Under the pieces are notes generated by a model, which was not told the DNA's origin, ran no database searches, and saw nothing but the letters and a program-made list of their open reading frames with translations. Below are positions 55,356 to 64,000 of a stretch of 64,000 nt of DNA, in pieces. This DNA is from Monoglobus pectinilyticus (GTDB lineage Bacteria > Bacillota > Clostridia > Monoglobales > Monoglobaceae). Where the stretch lies: NCBI RefSeq assembly GCF_002874775.1, contig NZ_CP020991.1:1493225-1557224 (forward strand), given 5' to 3'. The position numbers and the translations under genes are program-made. Each line of letters opens with the position of its first letter. Positions within the stretch are counted from its first letter, which is position 1.

Positions 55356-56150
55356 AATGAACATCGGAAGGTGAGCGAAGCGAACATGTGAGGTGAATCC
55401 ACATCGCACGCTTGCGTGCACAACCCAAAAACAAATTTATAAAACATAAAAACCCAAATAAAAAATAAAAGTCAATGAACAACGGCAGGTGAGCGGAGCG
55501 AACGCGTGAGGTGAATCCACATCGCACGCTTGCGTGCACAACCCAAAAACAAATTTATAAAACATAAAAACCCAAATAAAAAATAAAAATCAATGAACAA
55601 CGGTAGGTGAGCGAAGCGAACACGTGAGGTGAATCCACATCGCACGCTTGCGTGCACAACCCAAAAACAAATTTATAAAACATAAAAACTCAAATAAAAA
55701 ATAAAAATCAATGAACAACGGTAGGTGAGCGAAGCGAACGCGTGAGGTGAATCCCACCACACGCTTGCGTGCACAACCCAAAAACAAATTTATAAAACAT
55801 AAAAACCCAAATAAAAAATAAAAGTCAATGAACAACGGCAGGTGAGCGGAGCGAACGCGTGAGGTGAATCCACATCGCACGCTTGCGTGCACAACCCAAA
55901 AACAAATTTATAAAACATAAAAACCCAAATAAAAAATAAAAGTCAATGAACAACGGCAGGTAAGCGGAGCGAACGCGTGAGGTGAATCCACATCGCACGC
56001 TTGCGTGCAGAACCAAAAAACAAATTTATAAAACATAAAAACTCAAATAAAAAATAAAAATCAATGAACAACGGCAGGTGAGCGGAGCGAACGCTTGAGA
56101 TGAATCCCACCGCACGCTTGCGTTCAGAACCAAAAAACAACCTTATAAAT
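55356..56150. repeat. Tandem array of seven 118-bp units related to the interspersed repeats
   Basis: Units begin (AATGAACA) at 55356, 55474, 55592, 55710, 55827, 55945 and 56063: spacing 118 bases except one of 117. Each holds AACRNCGGNAGG, a variable GAGCGRAGCGAAC segment, GTGAGGTGAATCC, the hairpin GCACGC-tt-GCGTGC and an A-rich tail. The order of cores and terminal hairpin parallels the interspersed family. Since 118 is not a multiple of three, the repeated frames on the minus strand are chance. Confidence 0.93.
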
Positions 56151-56355
56151 TCCAGTTTATAATTATTTTATAAAATTTTAATAAAAATCCAGGAACAAAA
56201 TAGTATTAAACTGAGTCATATTAAAAAGTGTTAAGAACTTAAAGGCAAAATATAAAGTCCAGATAAAATATAAAACATAATTAATAATAAAAATATACAA
56301 TTTGACGGACCATAAATTACCTTTGTTTCTTTTACATAACATTTGCCGATTTTTC

Positions 56356-56384
56356 TTGACTTGTGACGGCATATGTGGTAAAAC
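56356..56384 (+). promoter_or_regulatory. Possible promoter of the SLH gene
   Basis: TTGACT (56356-56361), 17 bases, TAAAAC (56379-56384) with an upstream TGTGG; the -10 is weak. A CATAAT further on is badly spaced. Confidence 0.4.
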
Positions 56385-56419
56385 ATAATAGAATTTTATT
56401 TTATAATGGAGGAAAAAAC

Positions 56420-58228
56420 ATGAGACATTTAAAAGACATAGCGTTAGCAGTGGCTTTATGCATGATTATATCAATTGTGCCAATAGTATCTTTTGCGGAC
56501 GTTATAGACGGTACAAATTCTGATATCGTTACGGCAGCGGATACAACAGACCCGGAGGCAACAGCAACAGCAGAACCTTCAGCAACTCCTGATTCAGCAG
56601 AGCCAACAAGTTCGCCTGAAGCTTCTGAGGCTCCTGATTCATCAGAAAGCCCGGTTCCTACCGCTACTGCTACAGCTTCGAATTCAAGCTCAACTCCGGC
56701 GCCGACTTCAACGGCTAAGCCGAATGGAAAGTATAGCATAAACGTTAATAAGACAGAAAAGTCAACAATAGTTCCATCACCTTCAGCAGCGGCTTCCGGC
56801 TCAAAAGTAATAATTAAAGGAAACGCTGACAGAGGATATAAATATACAGACGCTTATTATGTAGATTCTAAAGAGAATAAGACTTCTTTAATAAGTAATG
56901 ACAGCAACTCATTCTCTAAGACGATTACTATGCCGGCATCTGATATTACGGTTTATTCAACAGTAGAGGAAATGTCAGCGAGCGAGCTTTACGAGGACGC
57001 AGTTGATCAGTATGACACTGTTACTGCCGACATAAATAGTTATACTAAGACATATATTAATAATTCTTCTGATTATAATTCCAGTGATATATCAGATATG
57101 AAAAAACTTATTACATCAGCTAAGGCATATTTGTCCGATTTAAAATCAAACTATAATGCGCTTAAAGAAGAAATTGATGACAAAAATCCCACAAAGAGCA
57201 CTATGAGTGATGTTATTTATTCACAGGAAGACCTTGATGATGTCTCAGCTGAGCTTAAAGAATTATCTGATTCTATGGGCGGTGAGGATGTCGACTATTT
57301 TGACATGACAGTTACTGTTGGAAAAGGCGGAAAGCTCACTATATCAGGACTTGTTTCAGGAACAGTAAATGGTTTTAGCTCAAAGACTACAGATACATTT
57401 GACGAAATATATAACGACGGCTCAAGTTCTATTACATTTAAGATAAATACTCAGAATGGATATTCACTTTCTAGTTTTAAAATAAATGGAAAAACAGTAA
57501 CAGTTTCAGGAAACACCGTTACAATTAAGCAGTCAGCTCTATCAAATTATATTTCAGGCGGTACAATGTCCGTTGTAGCTAATTTTGGATATTCAAACGG
57601 CAGCGGAAGCGGCAGTGGCGGAACAGGCGGAAATACTTATAACCCTGTTATAAAAGATCCCGCTACACCTACCCCGGCTCCAGGAAATAATTCTGTGTTT
57701 ACCGACTTAGGTTCAGTAAGCTGGGCAGAACAGTCAATCATGGCTCTTTATAATATGGGTATTGTAAACGGAATGGGCGATGGATTGTTTGAACCAAGTG
57801 CGCCTGTTACCCGTGAACAGTTTGCAAAGATGATTGTTGGTGTTATGGGATACCAGGTTGATCAGAACGCAACCACAGAATTCAGCGACGCTAACGGAGA
57901 CTGGTATACACCTTATATTGCGGCGGCTGTTGAACATGGAATAATTACAGGCCGTGATGACGGCACATTTGGCGTTGGACAGAATATTACGCGTGAAGAT
58001 ATTGCCGTTATAATATTCAGAACTCAAGGTTCACCTGCAGCTGAGATGCACGAGTTCCCGGATTCAGACCAAATAAGCGACTATGCTGAAGGCGCTGTGT
58101 CTTATATGTACAGCACAGGTATAGCCAGGGGTGATGATAATGGATACTTCAATCCGAAGAATTCGGCTACAAGGGCTGAAGCATCAAAGATGCTCTTTGG
58201 ACTGTATGGAATAATCAATTCCAAATAA
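56420..58228 (+). CDS. S-layer homology (SLH) domain surface protein
   Basis: 602 residues from ATG 56420 (GGAGG 7 bases upstream; the longer frame is rejected). A signal peptide ends near residue 26 (SFA-DV). A long P/T/S/E/A linker (about 40-110) leads to a beta-rich part and a charged, probably coiled-coil region (about 195-300). A glycine/serine-rich hinge (SGSGSGGTGG) precedes three SLH repeats at the C-terminus (from about 430), with TREQFAKM, TREDIAVI and TRAEASKM at the repeat positions that bind pyruvylated secondary cell-wall polymer. It is thus a non-covalently anchored wall protein; the N-terminal half has no recognised enzymatic domain. Confidence 0.9.
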   Translation: MRHLKDIALAVALCMIISIVPIVSFADVIDGTNSDIVTAADTTDPEATATAEPSATPDSAEPTSSPEASEAPDSSESPVPTATATASNSSSTPAPTSTAKPNGKYSINVNKTEKSTIVPSPSAAASGSKVIIKGNADRGYKYTDAYYVDSKENKTSLISNDSNSFSKTITMPASDITVYSTVEEMSASELYEDAVDQYDTVTADINSYTKTYINNSSDYNSSDISDMKKLITSAKAYLSDLKSNYNALKEEIDDKNPTKSTMSDVIYSQEDLDDVSAELKELSDSMGGEDVDYFDMTVTVGKGGKLTISGLVSGTVNGFSSKTTDTFDEIYNDGSSSITFKINTQNGYSLSSFKINGKTVTVSGNTVTIKQSALSNYISGGTMSVVANFGYSNGSGSGSGGTGGNTYNPVIKDPATPTPAPGNNSVFTDLGSVSWAEQSIMALYNMGIVNGMGDGLFEPSAPVTREQFAKMIVGVMGYQVDQNATTEFSDANGDWYTPYIAAAVEHGIITGRDDGTFGVGQNITREDIAVIIFRTQGSPAAEMHEFPDSDQISDYAEGAVSYMYSTGIARGDDNGYFNPKNSATRAEASKMLFGLYGIINSK

Positions 58229-58245
58229 ATTTTTTAAAAAGCATG

Positions 58246-58276
58246 GCGCCGCCTTATTTTTAGGCGGCGCTATTTT
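58246..58276 (+). terminator. Terminator of the SLH gene
   Basis: GCGCCGCCT pairs perfectly with AGGCGGCGC around a T-rich loop, followed by TATTTTA. Confidence 0.85.
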
Positions 58277-58373
58277 ATGTTTTATATATTTATAATTACT
58301 ATAATATAAATAATAAAAATATATACATAATTGCCAAAATGGTCGTTTTTTAATTAGTATTTTTTCTTGTTTA

Positions 58374-58402
58374 TTGAAATTCAGGAACTTTTATGCTATA
58401 CT
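58374..58402 (+). promoter_or_regulatory. Promoter of the deacetylase gene, with a long leader
   Basis: TTGAAA (58374-58379), 17 bases, TATACT (58397-58402). The transcript would carry about 185 untranslated bases before the TTG start. No riboswitch fold was recognised in that leader. The rest of the 367-base gap is empty. Confidence 0.65.
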
Positions 58403-58595
58403 AAAAGTCTAATGAGAAATGGATTTACTGAGTATAATTAAATGATAATGTTAACAAGCCGTTAAAGTTATAGATTATATTTATTTTTTATTGCGGTTTC
58501 AATTAACATTTTGAATGTGGGTCAAAGACATATATTTGTATTCAGGAGTACGATTGTTTGGTTGAAAATTTGTTATAAAGGAATGTGAATTTGTT

Positions 58596-59549
58596 TTGAA
58601 AAGATTTTGCTTAAATTTGTTTCTTCTCATTGGAATATTAATAATTTGCGGTACATATACCATATCCGTATACGCATATGTTGATGACAGCCAGCTTGAG
58701 CTTGCAACAGATGCTTTTGGCGAAGTGGGTGCAACAATTGAATATAAGTATCCGGAGGACACTTTAACTGTTGAAAAAGACGGTCAGGTTGCTGTTATGA
58801 AGTTAAGGAGCCGTCTTATATATAGAGACGGTGAATATTTTCCGCTTGAACGAGAGGTTGTTGTTTATAACGACAGGGCTTATGTTTCACCGGATGCCGT
58901 TGAAAAAGCATTTGGTCTTCAGCCGGAAAGAACAATTGATCCTTCAAAACCTATGGTGTGTTTAACTTTTGATGACGGACCTTATTCTCCGGTAACCGAT
59001 TCTATATTGGATATTTTGGAGACATATAATTCAAAGGCTACGTTTTTTGTGGTAGGAAATATGATATGGCAGTACCCTCAGACCTTGAAAAGAGCTCAGG
59101 AGCTTGGTATGGGTCTGGGAAACCATACATATTATCATCCTCATCTTCCAAAATGTTCGTGGGATCAGGTGGTTAATGAAATAAATATGACTAATCTCGA
59201 TGCTAAAATTGTTTTAGGAGACGATTTGAAAATGGTTCGCCCTCCTCATGGTGAAACAAATGATATGGTGAGGTCGGCCATAGGTCAGCCGATAATAAAA
59301 TGGTCTTTGGACACTTTGGATTGGTCAAACCTGAATTCAGGGACAATTTATTGGACGGTTATGAATAATGTTACCGACGGTGACATAATATTGATGCATG
59401 ACCTGCTTGACTGCACAAAAGAAGCTGTTTCGTGGATGGTTCCTGATTTGTTGGAAAGAGGATATCAGATTGTTACTGTTGAAGAAATGATAAGGGCTAA
59501 AGGATGGACTTTGGACCCTGGTGTTGAATATTATTCAGTTAAACCTTAG
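58596..59549 (+). CDS. Secreted polysaccharide deacetylase (CE4/NodB)
   Basis: 317 residues. TTG 58596 is the only in-frame start (AAAGGA 13 bases upstream) that gives the signal peptide MKRFCLNLF..., ending near residue 27 (VYA-YV). Residues about 45-100 resemble a copper-amine-oxidase-N-like stalk domain. The NodB domain has TFDDGP with the catalytic/metal Asp126-Asp127, metal-binding His177-x3-His181 (HTYYH), RPPHGETN and ILMHD near the end. It likely removes N-acetyl groups from peptidoglycan or another surface polymer. rlmB follows after 38 bases with no terminator, so it may head a longer transcript. Confidence 0.92.
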   Translation: MKRFCLNLFLLIGILIICGTYTISVYAYVDDSQLELATDAFGEVGATIEYKYPEDTLTVEKDGQVAVMKLRSRLIYRDGEYFPLEREVVVYNDRAYVSPDAVEKAFGLQPERTIDPSKPMVCLTFDDGPYSPVTDSILDILETYNSKATFFVVGNMIWQYPQTLKRAQELGMGLGNHTYYHPHLPKCSWDQVVNEINMTNLDAKIVLGDDLKMVRPPHGETNDMVRSAIGQPIIKWSLDTLDWSNLNSGTIYWTVMNNVTDGDIILMHDLLDCTKEAVSWMVPDLLERGYQIVTVEEMIRAKGWTLDPGVEYYSVKP

Positions 59550-59587
59550 TTTATAAAAAATATAAAAATACATATAGGAAGAATATT

Positions 59588-60346
59588 ATGAATAATGAAG
59601 ATTACGTAAGTCAAAATGATAAAATTTATGGACGAAACCCGGTTATTGAAGCTCTTGAATCCGGTCGTGCAATAGACAGGCTGTATATACAGGAAAAGTT
59701 AAACCATCCCGTAATTGGAAAAATCAGAAATATAGCGAAAGAGCAAGGTGTCCGCTATCAGTTTACCGCTAAGCAAAAGCTGGATAAAATGACTGACGGC
59801 GCTAATCACCAAGGGGTGGTGGCAGTGACTGCTTTTCACGATTATGTGAGCGTTGAAGAAATTCTTAAACGTGCGGAAGAACGTGGAGAATCCCCTTTTA
59901 TAGTTATATGCGAGGGGCTGAGCGACCCTCATAATTTGGGCAGCATAATAAGAACTGCTAACGCTGCAGGCGCCCACGGAGTTATAATACCCAAGAACAG
60001 AAGCGTTGCTCTTAACTCAACTGTGGCGAAAGTGAGCGCAGGAGCAGTAGAATATACTTATGTGGCAAAAGTGTCAAATATTTCTCAGACATTGGATAAG
60101 CTGAAAAAGAAAGGCTTGTGGATTGTTGGGACTGACCTTTCTGCGGCTCAGAATCATTATGAATGCGACCTTAAAGGCCCGCTTGGAATAGTCATAGGCA
60201 GCGAGGGAAGCGGTATGAGCAGAATAGTAAGAGAGTCGTGCGATTTTTTGGTTAAGATTCCTATGATAGGAGAGATTGAATCGTTAAACGCGTCTGTGGC
60301 TGCCGGAATTTTAATGTATGAAGCATTAAGACAGCGCAGAAATTAG
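59588..60346 (+). CDS. rlmB: 23S rRNA (guanosine-2'-O-)-methyltransferase RlmB (SPOUT family)
   Basis: 252 residues. The N-terminal substrate-binding domain starts KIYGRNPVIEAL; the SPOUT knot domain has the three conserved motifs DPHNLGSIIRTANAAGAHGV, VIGSEGSGM and IPMIGEIESLNASVAAGILMYE. The expected product is 2'-O-methyl G2251. AGGAAG lies upstream. Next gene ymdB starts 26 bases later. Confidence 0.94.
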   Translation: MNNEDYVSQNDKIYGRNPVIEALESGRAIDRLYIQEKLNHPVIGKIRNIAKEQGVRYQFTAKQKLDKMTDGANHQGVVAVTAFHDYVSVEEILKRAEERGESPFIVICEGLSDPHNLGSIIRTANAAGAHGVIIPKNRSVALNSTVAKVSAGAVEYTYVAKVSNISQTLDKLKKKGLWIVGTDLSAAQNHYECDLKGPLGIVIGSEGSGMSRIVRESCDFLVKIPMIGEIESLNASVAAGILMYEALRQRRN

Positions 60347-60372
60347 TAGATTTGTTTTGAGGAGAAATATTT

Positions 60373-61152
60373 ATGAGAATACTTGCCATAGGAGATATAG
60401 TTGGAAAACCCGGAAGAGAGTATGTTTATCAGAATTTGGGAAGAATCCGAAGCAAATATAATATAGATTTTGTTATTGCAAACGGAGAGAATTCAGCTGC
60501 AACAAACGGTATAACGCCTATTATAGCTGATGAGCTGGTTAATGCCGGGGCCGATGTGATAACCATGGGGAATCACACCTTCGGTACTAAATCAGCAGCA
60601 CAGGCGCTTGAAGAAAATCCCAGGCTGATTCGTCCTCTGAACTATCCGCCGGAATTTGAAGGGAGCGGATATATAATACAGGATTTGGGGTACGCAAAAG
60701 TTGCGGTTATCAATCTTATCGGCAGAGTAAATATGTCTCCTGCAAACTGTCCTTTCAGAGCTGTAGAGAATCTCTTAAAGCGGATTGAAAGTGATATTAT
60801 AGTTGTTGATATGCATGCAGAGACAACAAGTGAGCGTTTGGCTATGGGCAATTTTTTGGACGGTAAAGTTCAAGTTGTTTTTGGCACTCATACACATGTT
60901 CAGACGGCAGATGAACATATTTTGCCCGGCGGGACCGGATATATTTCAGATTTAGGGATGACCGGTATAATGGACTCTATTTTAGGGGTTAAGAAAGAAA
61001 TTATTTTAAATTATTACTATAATGCAGGAAAGCATTATCGTTTTGAAAAAGAAGAAAACGGAGACGTATGGTTTAATGGTTGTGTTTTTGAGATAGATAA
61101 TAAGACAAAAAGTGTCGTAGATATTGAAAGACTTAGGTTCAGCAGAATTTGA
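60373..61152 (+). CDS. ymdB: YmdB-family metallophosphoesterase (cyclic nucleotide phosphodiesterase)
   Basis: 259 residues, start MRILAIGDIVGKPGRE with metal-binding Asp; ANGENSAATNGIT, ITMGNHTFG (GNH motif), DMHAETTSER and FGTHTHVQTAD complete the dimetal site. Bacillus YmdB hydrolyses cyclic nucleotides and affects biofilm and sporulation decisions. AGGAGA precedes the ATG; the next gene begins 9 bases later. Confidence 0.93.
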   Translation: MRILAIGDIVGKPGREYVYQNLGRIRSKYNIDFVIANGENSAATNGITPIIADELVNAGADVITMGNHTFGTKSAAQALEENPRLIRPLNYPPEFEGSGYIIQDLGYAKVAVINLIGRVNMSPANCPFRAVENLLKRIESDIIVVDMHAETTSERLAMGNFLDGKVQVVFGTHTHVQTADEHILPGGTGYISDLGMTGIMDSILGVKKEIILNYYYNAGKHYRFEKEENGDVWFNGCVFEIDNKTKSVVDIERLRFSRI

Positions 61153-61161
61153 GGTGTTTGA

Positions 61162-61962
61162 ATGAACAGTGAATTTAAAGTTTTGGAAAAGGATGAACGG
61201 AGCTATCTTGTGGCGGAGCCTTTTGAAAAGCTGGGTGTTATAAATGGATTTTCACGCAGGCTTGGTGGGGTTAGCAGCGGAAAAATCAGCGGTTTAAATT
61301 TTGGATTCAGAGTAGGCGACGATTCTGATGCGGTTTTAGAAAACTATAGACTGCTTGCTGAAGACTTAGGTTTTGATATACGCCGTGGAGTTTGCGCAAG
61401 ACAGATGCACACGGATAATATACGTATTGTTACTGAAAATGACTGTGGAAAGGGAATTTTTCAGCAGGAGAGCGATATTCGTGACACAGACGGTCTGATA
61501 ACAAACCAAAGAGGTATTGCTTTAATAATATTTTCAGCCGATTGCGTCCCTTTGCTTTTTTATGACCCGATTAAACAAGTTGTTGCGGCTTCACATGCCG
61601 GTTGGCGGGGAACTGTTAAACAAATCGGCGGTAAGACTGTGCGTTTAATGAAGGAAAAATTTGGCTCAGACCCTAAAGATATAATTGCCGCTATCGGACC
61701 GAGTATAGGCAAGTGCTGTTTTGAGGTGGACCGTGATACCGCTTCATTGTTTGACGAAAAATATTGTGTTTCAAAGCCAAATGGTAAGTTTCATGTTGAT
61801 TTGTGGTCCGTTAATAGAGATAATTTGGTTTCAGAAGGGTTAGAACCTATAAATATTTATATATCGGATGAGTGCACAATATGCAATTCGGATAAATATT
61901 ACTCATATCGTGTGCATAAAGAAAAAACCGGACGGCAGGTGGCGGTTATTGCTCTGCCTTAA
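61162..61962 (+). CDS. pgeF: Peptidoglycan editing factor PgeF (YlmD/YfiH, laccase-like)
   Basis: 266 residues: GFSRRLGGVSSG, LNFGFRVGDD, the metal-ligand motifs RQMHTDN, SADCVPLLFYDP and ASHAGWRGTV, and CCFEV...YSYRVHKEKTGRQVAVI at the end. The family was once called polyphenol oxidase and is now linked to removal of misplaced L-Ser from peptidoglycan precursors. Its last 17 bases overlap the end of the convergent rsmI gene. Confidence 0.92.
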   Translation: MNSEFKVLEKDERSYLVAEPFEKLGVINGFSRRLGGVSSGKISGLNFGFRVGDDSDAVLENYRLLAEDLGFDIRRGVCARQMHTDNIRIVTENDCGKGIFQQESDIRDTDGLITNQRGIALIIFSADCVPLLFYDPIKQVVAASHAGWRGTVKQIGGKTVRLMKEKFGSDPKDIIAAIGPSIGKCCFEVDRDTASLFDEKYCVSKPNGKFHVDLWSVNRDNLVSEGLEPINIYISDECTICNSDKYYSYRVHKEKTGRQVAVIALP

Positions 61963-62797
61963 TTTTTAGATATAGGCTATAGGCTTCATTTTTTGAAATT
62001 CCTAATATCTCAGAGGCAGTGCGGGAGAGTTCTTTTCCTTTCATGCCGTCATTTATCAGTTTAAGTATAACCGTTTCAGCATCGGGCAAATTCGCTCGGT
62101 GTTTTTCTTTTATTTCCTCAGGGTCAGCGCCTTTTATTATTAGAACAAACTCACCTTTGGGAGGATTGTTTTCAAAATGTTCAACTGCGCCTTCTAAAGT
62201 AGTTCTTATATATTCCTCATATTTTTTTGTTATTTCCCTCGCGGCGGTTATTTGACGTTTTCCTCCGAATGTTTCAAGCATATCGGCAAGGGTCGCTTTG
62301 AGTTTATGCGGCGCTTCATAGAATATCATAGTTCTCGTTTCGTTTTTTAAACTGAGGAGGTGATCTCTGCGGCTTTTTTTGTTTACCGACAAAAATCCTT
62401 CAAAAGTAAACCGTCCTGTTGGAAGTCCGGAAGCCACAAGTGCAGTGGAAAAGGCGCATGGACCTGGCAGAGCTTCTACTTTGATTTCATTTTGTACGCA
62501 AAGCATAACGATATCCTCTCCCGGGTCTGAGATTCCGGGCATTCCGGCGTCTGTGACCACAGCTATATTACATCCGTCTAAAAGTTTTTCAATTAAATGG
62601 GCGCCTTTTTCTTTTTTGTTATGTTCATAATAGCTGGTTATTGGCTTTTTTATTCCCAAATGATTCAATAATTTCATACTGACCCTTGTGTCTTCAGCTG
62701 CAATCAAATCTACGGATTCAAGTGTTTTAATAGTTCTCAGTGTTATATCGTCAAGATTTCCGATTGGGGTCGGACATAAATATAATTTACCTTTCAT
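61946..62797 (-). CDS. rsmI: 16S rRNA (cytidine-1402-2'-O)-methyltransferase RsmI
   Basis: 283 residues with GKLYLCPTPIGNLDDITLRT, AAEDTRVSMKLLNHLGI, VTDAGMPGISDPGE, LPGPCAFSTALVASGLPT and FEGFL in the tetrapyrrole-methylase fold. It modifies the decoding centre. GAAGGAG precedes the ATG inside the end of trmN6, which it overlaps by 11 bases, showing an operon. Confidence 0.95.
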   Translation of the reverse strand: MKGKLYLCPTPIGNLDDITLRTIKTLESVDLIAAEDTRVSMKLLNHLGIKKPITSYYEHNKKEKGAHLIEKLLDGCNIAVVTDAGMPGISDPGEDIVMLCVQNEIKVEALPGPCAFSTALVASGLPTGRFTFEGFLSVNKKSRRDHLLSLKNETRTMIFYEAPHKLKATLADMLETFGGKRQITAAREITKKYEEYIRTTLEGAVEHFENNPPKGEFVLIIKGADPEEIKEKHRANLPDAETVILKLINDGMKGKELSRTASEILGISKNEAYSLYLKIKAEQ

Positions 62798-63581
62798 AAC
62801 TTTCTCCTTCGCTTTTATCTTTTAATTCGGCGGTTCTTTCATATATTAAATTAATTTCATCGGTATATTTTGCGCCTGTTTCTTCATATATATATAATGG
62901 AGGCTCTAGGACAAGTTTTGGCCTTCCGCAGTAGGTTCCTTCTAAAAGTATCATTGTGGCAGTTTTTTTATAAGAAGGATGTACAAATCTGAGTCGTTTA
63001 GGTTCAATTTTATAGTTTCGCATAAGTGTAACAAGGTCTATCAATCGTTCAGGACGATGTATCATAGCAAGCTTTCCGCCGGGCATTAGCAGTTCAGATG
63101 AGCTTTTTATAATATCCTCAGCATTACACAGTATCTCGTGCCTGGCAATCGCCGCAGAATTGTGTTTACTTATAAGCCCTCCGCCATATTCTTTGTATGG
63201 AGGATTGCAGACTATATTATTGAAAGAACTTTTTCCAAATATATCGCTGGCAAACTTTAAGTCTCCGCAGACCATATTAATTTTTTTAGATAAATTATTT
63301 AGGATTACAGAGCGTGATGCCATATCTGATACATCTTTTTGAATTTCCAGGCCGATTATTTCTTCTGCGGCAGATTTGTGAGATAATAGTATTGAAATTA
63401 TACCGTTACCGGCACACATATCCATTGTTCTGGAACCGGATTTTATCCCTTTTGAGGCGAAATGTGCCAGCAATACTGCGTCCACGCCAAAACAAAACTG
63501 ATTTGGATTCTGTATCAGTTTTAAATTATTTAAATGAAGGTCGTCAATTCTTTCGTTTTTGTTTAATAAAGTGTTATTCAT
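62787..63581 (-). CDS. tRNA1(Val) (adenine37-N6)-methyltransferase family (YabB/TrmN6)
   Basis: 264 residues. FGVDAVLLAHFA leads to the SAM-binding MCAGNGIISILL and the adenine N6-methylase motif NPPY (126-129). C-terminal HPSYKKTATMILLEG is family-typical. First gene of a leftward pair with rsmI, the usual Firmicutes arrangement. AAAGGA lies 11 bases before the ATG. Target tRNA is by family analogy. Confidence 0.9.
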   Translation of the reverse strand: MNNTLLNKNERIDDLHLNNLKLIQNPNQFCFGVDAVLLAHFASKGIKSGSRTMDMCAGNGIISILLSHKSAAEEIIGLEIQKDVSDMASRSVILNNLSKKINMVCGDLKFASDIFGKSSFNNIVCNPPYKEYGGGLISKHNSAAIARHEILCNAEDIIKSSSELLMPGGKLAMIHRPERLIDLVTLMRNYKIEPKRLRFVHPSYKKTATMILLEGTYCGRPKLVLEPPLYIYEETGAKYTDEINLIYERTAELKDKSEGESYER

Positions 63582-63888
63582 TGTATTTTAATTCCTTTTT
63601 TGAGTTCATATAATGTTCATATTTGCGCGTTTATGTTCATAAAATGTTAACATGTGCAAACTGTATAATAAAAATTGATTTTCATTGTGCAAAATAAACA
63701 AAAGAGTAGTTTGTTTCAGAAATATAACAAAATAAAATCAACGCAAATTCGGTGTTTACGAAAGCTTTATCTTAAAATATTTCTTAATATTACAACTCTG
63801 TTACATTTGTATTACAATGCAAAAAATGAGTTTTTTCGCTATAATTTCCTGATATAATGCCATAAAAATAGTATAACAGAAAAGTGGA
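63582..63888. other. Divergent intergenic region with short direct repeats
   Basis: Three TGTTCATA/TGTTCATAA-like words occur within 63612-63650 upstream of trmN6 and may be regulator sites. TATAAT boxes at 63840-63845 and 63853-63858 face the next gene, without clear -35 boxes. Confidence 0.4.
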
Positions 63889-64000
63889 TTGAGCACAATA
63901 ACCAAAATTGGCAATCGTCAGGAAAAAAGAAGAGCAAATAAAAGAAAAAAGCTAAAATTATTAGAATATAAGAGAAAACATTTGATTTTGTGCCGGTGCT
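63889..64000 (+). CDS. Start of an unidentified gene, truncated by the window edge
   Basis: A TTG start opens a frame with no stop to the edge (37 codons). The peptide is very basic (RQEKRRANKRKKLKLLEYKR) before turning hydrophobic, which resembles the cytoplasmic tail of a membrane or secreted protein. The ribosome binding site is weak (AAAGTGG). Identity cannot be given. Confidence 0.4.
   Translation, partial: MSTITKIGNRQEKRRANKRKKLKLLEYKRKHLILCRC

Noticed and set aside
55315-56140. Several overlapping minus-strand frames with repeated HASVRCGFTSRVR-like peptides
   Set aside because: They arise from the 118-base tandem units; since 118 is not a multiple of three the peptides switch frame at each unit, there are no ribosome binding sites, and the pattern is what non-coding repeats produce.
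55356-56150. CRISPR array
   Set aside because: The spacers are as conserved as the repeats (whole 118-base unit is repeated), no unique spacers of 30-40 bases exist, and no cas genes are present.
58403-58595. Riboswitch in the long deacetylase leader
   Set aside because: The leader is long, but no conserved core, terminator or ribosome-site sequestering hairpin was visible.

Overview
The window is AT-rich bacterial chromosome with Firmicutes-type promoters and ribosome binding sites. It carries a forespore sigma factor (sigG), a CtsR-McsA-McsB-ClpC operon, RemB beside gyrB, pyruvate:ferredoxin oxidoreductase, a flavodiiron protein and S-layer homology modules. Together these point to an anaerobic, endospore-forming, Gram-positive member of the Clostridia. 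A pectinesterase, a pectate lyase and a GH43 enzyme, the first two with proline/threonine-rich linkers and accessory modules, suggest a plant-cell-wall (pectin) degrader of the gut. A Monoglobus-like organism would fit, but that is inference and was not tested by any search.

Layout. 0-4.3 kb: 3' part of a secreted pectinesterase and a decayed adhesin-like gene. 4.4-7 kb: small XRE regulator/membrane protein pair, then ftsZ. 7.4-10.4 kb: GH43, Nudix hydrolase, lipoprotein cyclophilin. 10.6-10.75 kb: candidate small RNA. 11.2-12.7 kb: sirtuin translationally coupled to a Gp37/Gp68-like protein. 13-18 kb: ftsK/spoIIIE, then a leftward sigG-dac unit. 18.2-21.7 kb: aldo/keto reductase, DMT transporter and a diverged enolase paralogue that lacks key catalytic residues. 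21.8-27.4 kb: pectate lyase, Gfo/Idh dehydrogenase, flavodiiron protein, OmpR-type regulator. 27.6-35.2 kb: dnaN-recF-remB-gyrB without dnaA, then two poorly characterised genes. 36.4-41 kb: carAB behind an attenuator-like leader. 43.2-46.9 kb: candidate small RNA and PFOR. 47.2-54.9 kb: AI-2E family exporter, ComEC, ctsR-mcsA-mcsB-clpC. 56.4-63.6 kb: SLH protein, CE4 deacetylase, rlmB, ymdB, pgeF, rsmI, trmN6. The start of one more gene lies at the right edge.

The most unusual content is non-coding. A family of structured interspersed repeats (a core resembling gaacatCGGTAGG, a variable hairpin, a core GTTAGGTGAGC, then a terminal hairpin) occurs at 10.9, 35.6, 41.2, 41.6, 42.3, 42.5 and 43.0 kb. 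A related 118-bp unit is tandemly repeated seven times at 55.4-56.15 kb. Stem sequences differ between copies while pairing is kept. At 41.1-43.1 kb the copies form two roughly 600-bp inverted arms around two small XRE regulators, giving a composite, possibly mobile or regulatory, island with no recognisable transposase. A second, degenerate hairpin-repeat field fills 35.25-36.13 kb.

How the genes work together. Secreted pectinesterase and pectate lyase would de-esterify and cleave homogalacturonan, and the GH43 enzyme would act on arabinan or xylan side chains. Central fermentation (PFOR), oxygen defence (flavodiiron protein), pyrimidine/arginine precursor synthesis (carAB), replication and cell-division housekeeping (dnaN, recF, gyrB, ftsZ, ftsK), protein quality control (ctsR operon) and sporulation (sigG, dac) make up the rest. 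No tRNA, rRNA or CRISPR array was recognised.
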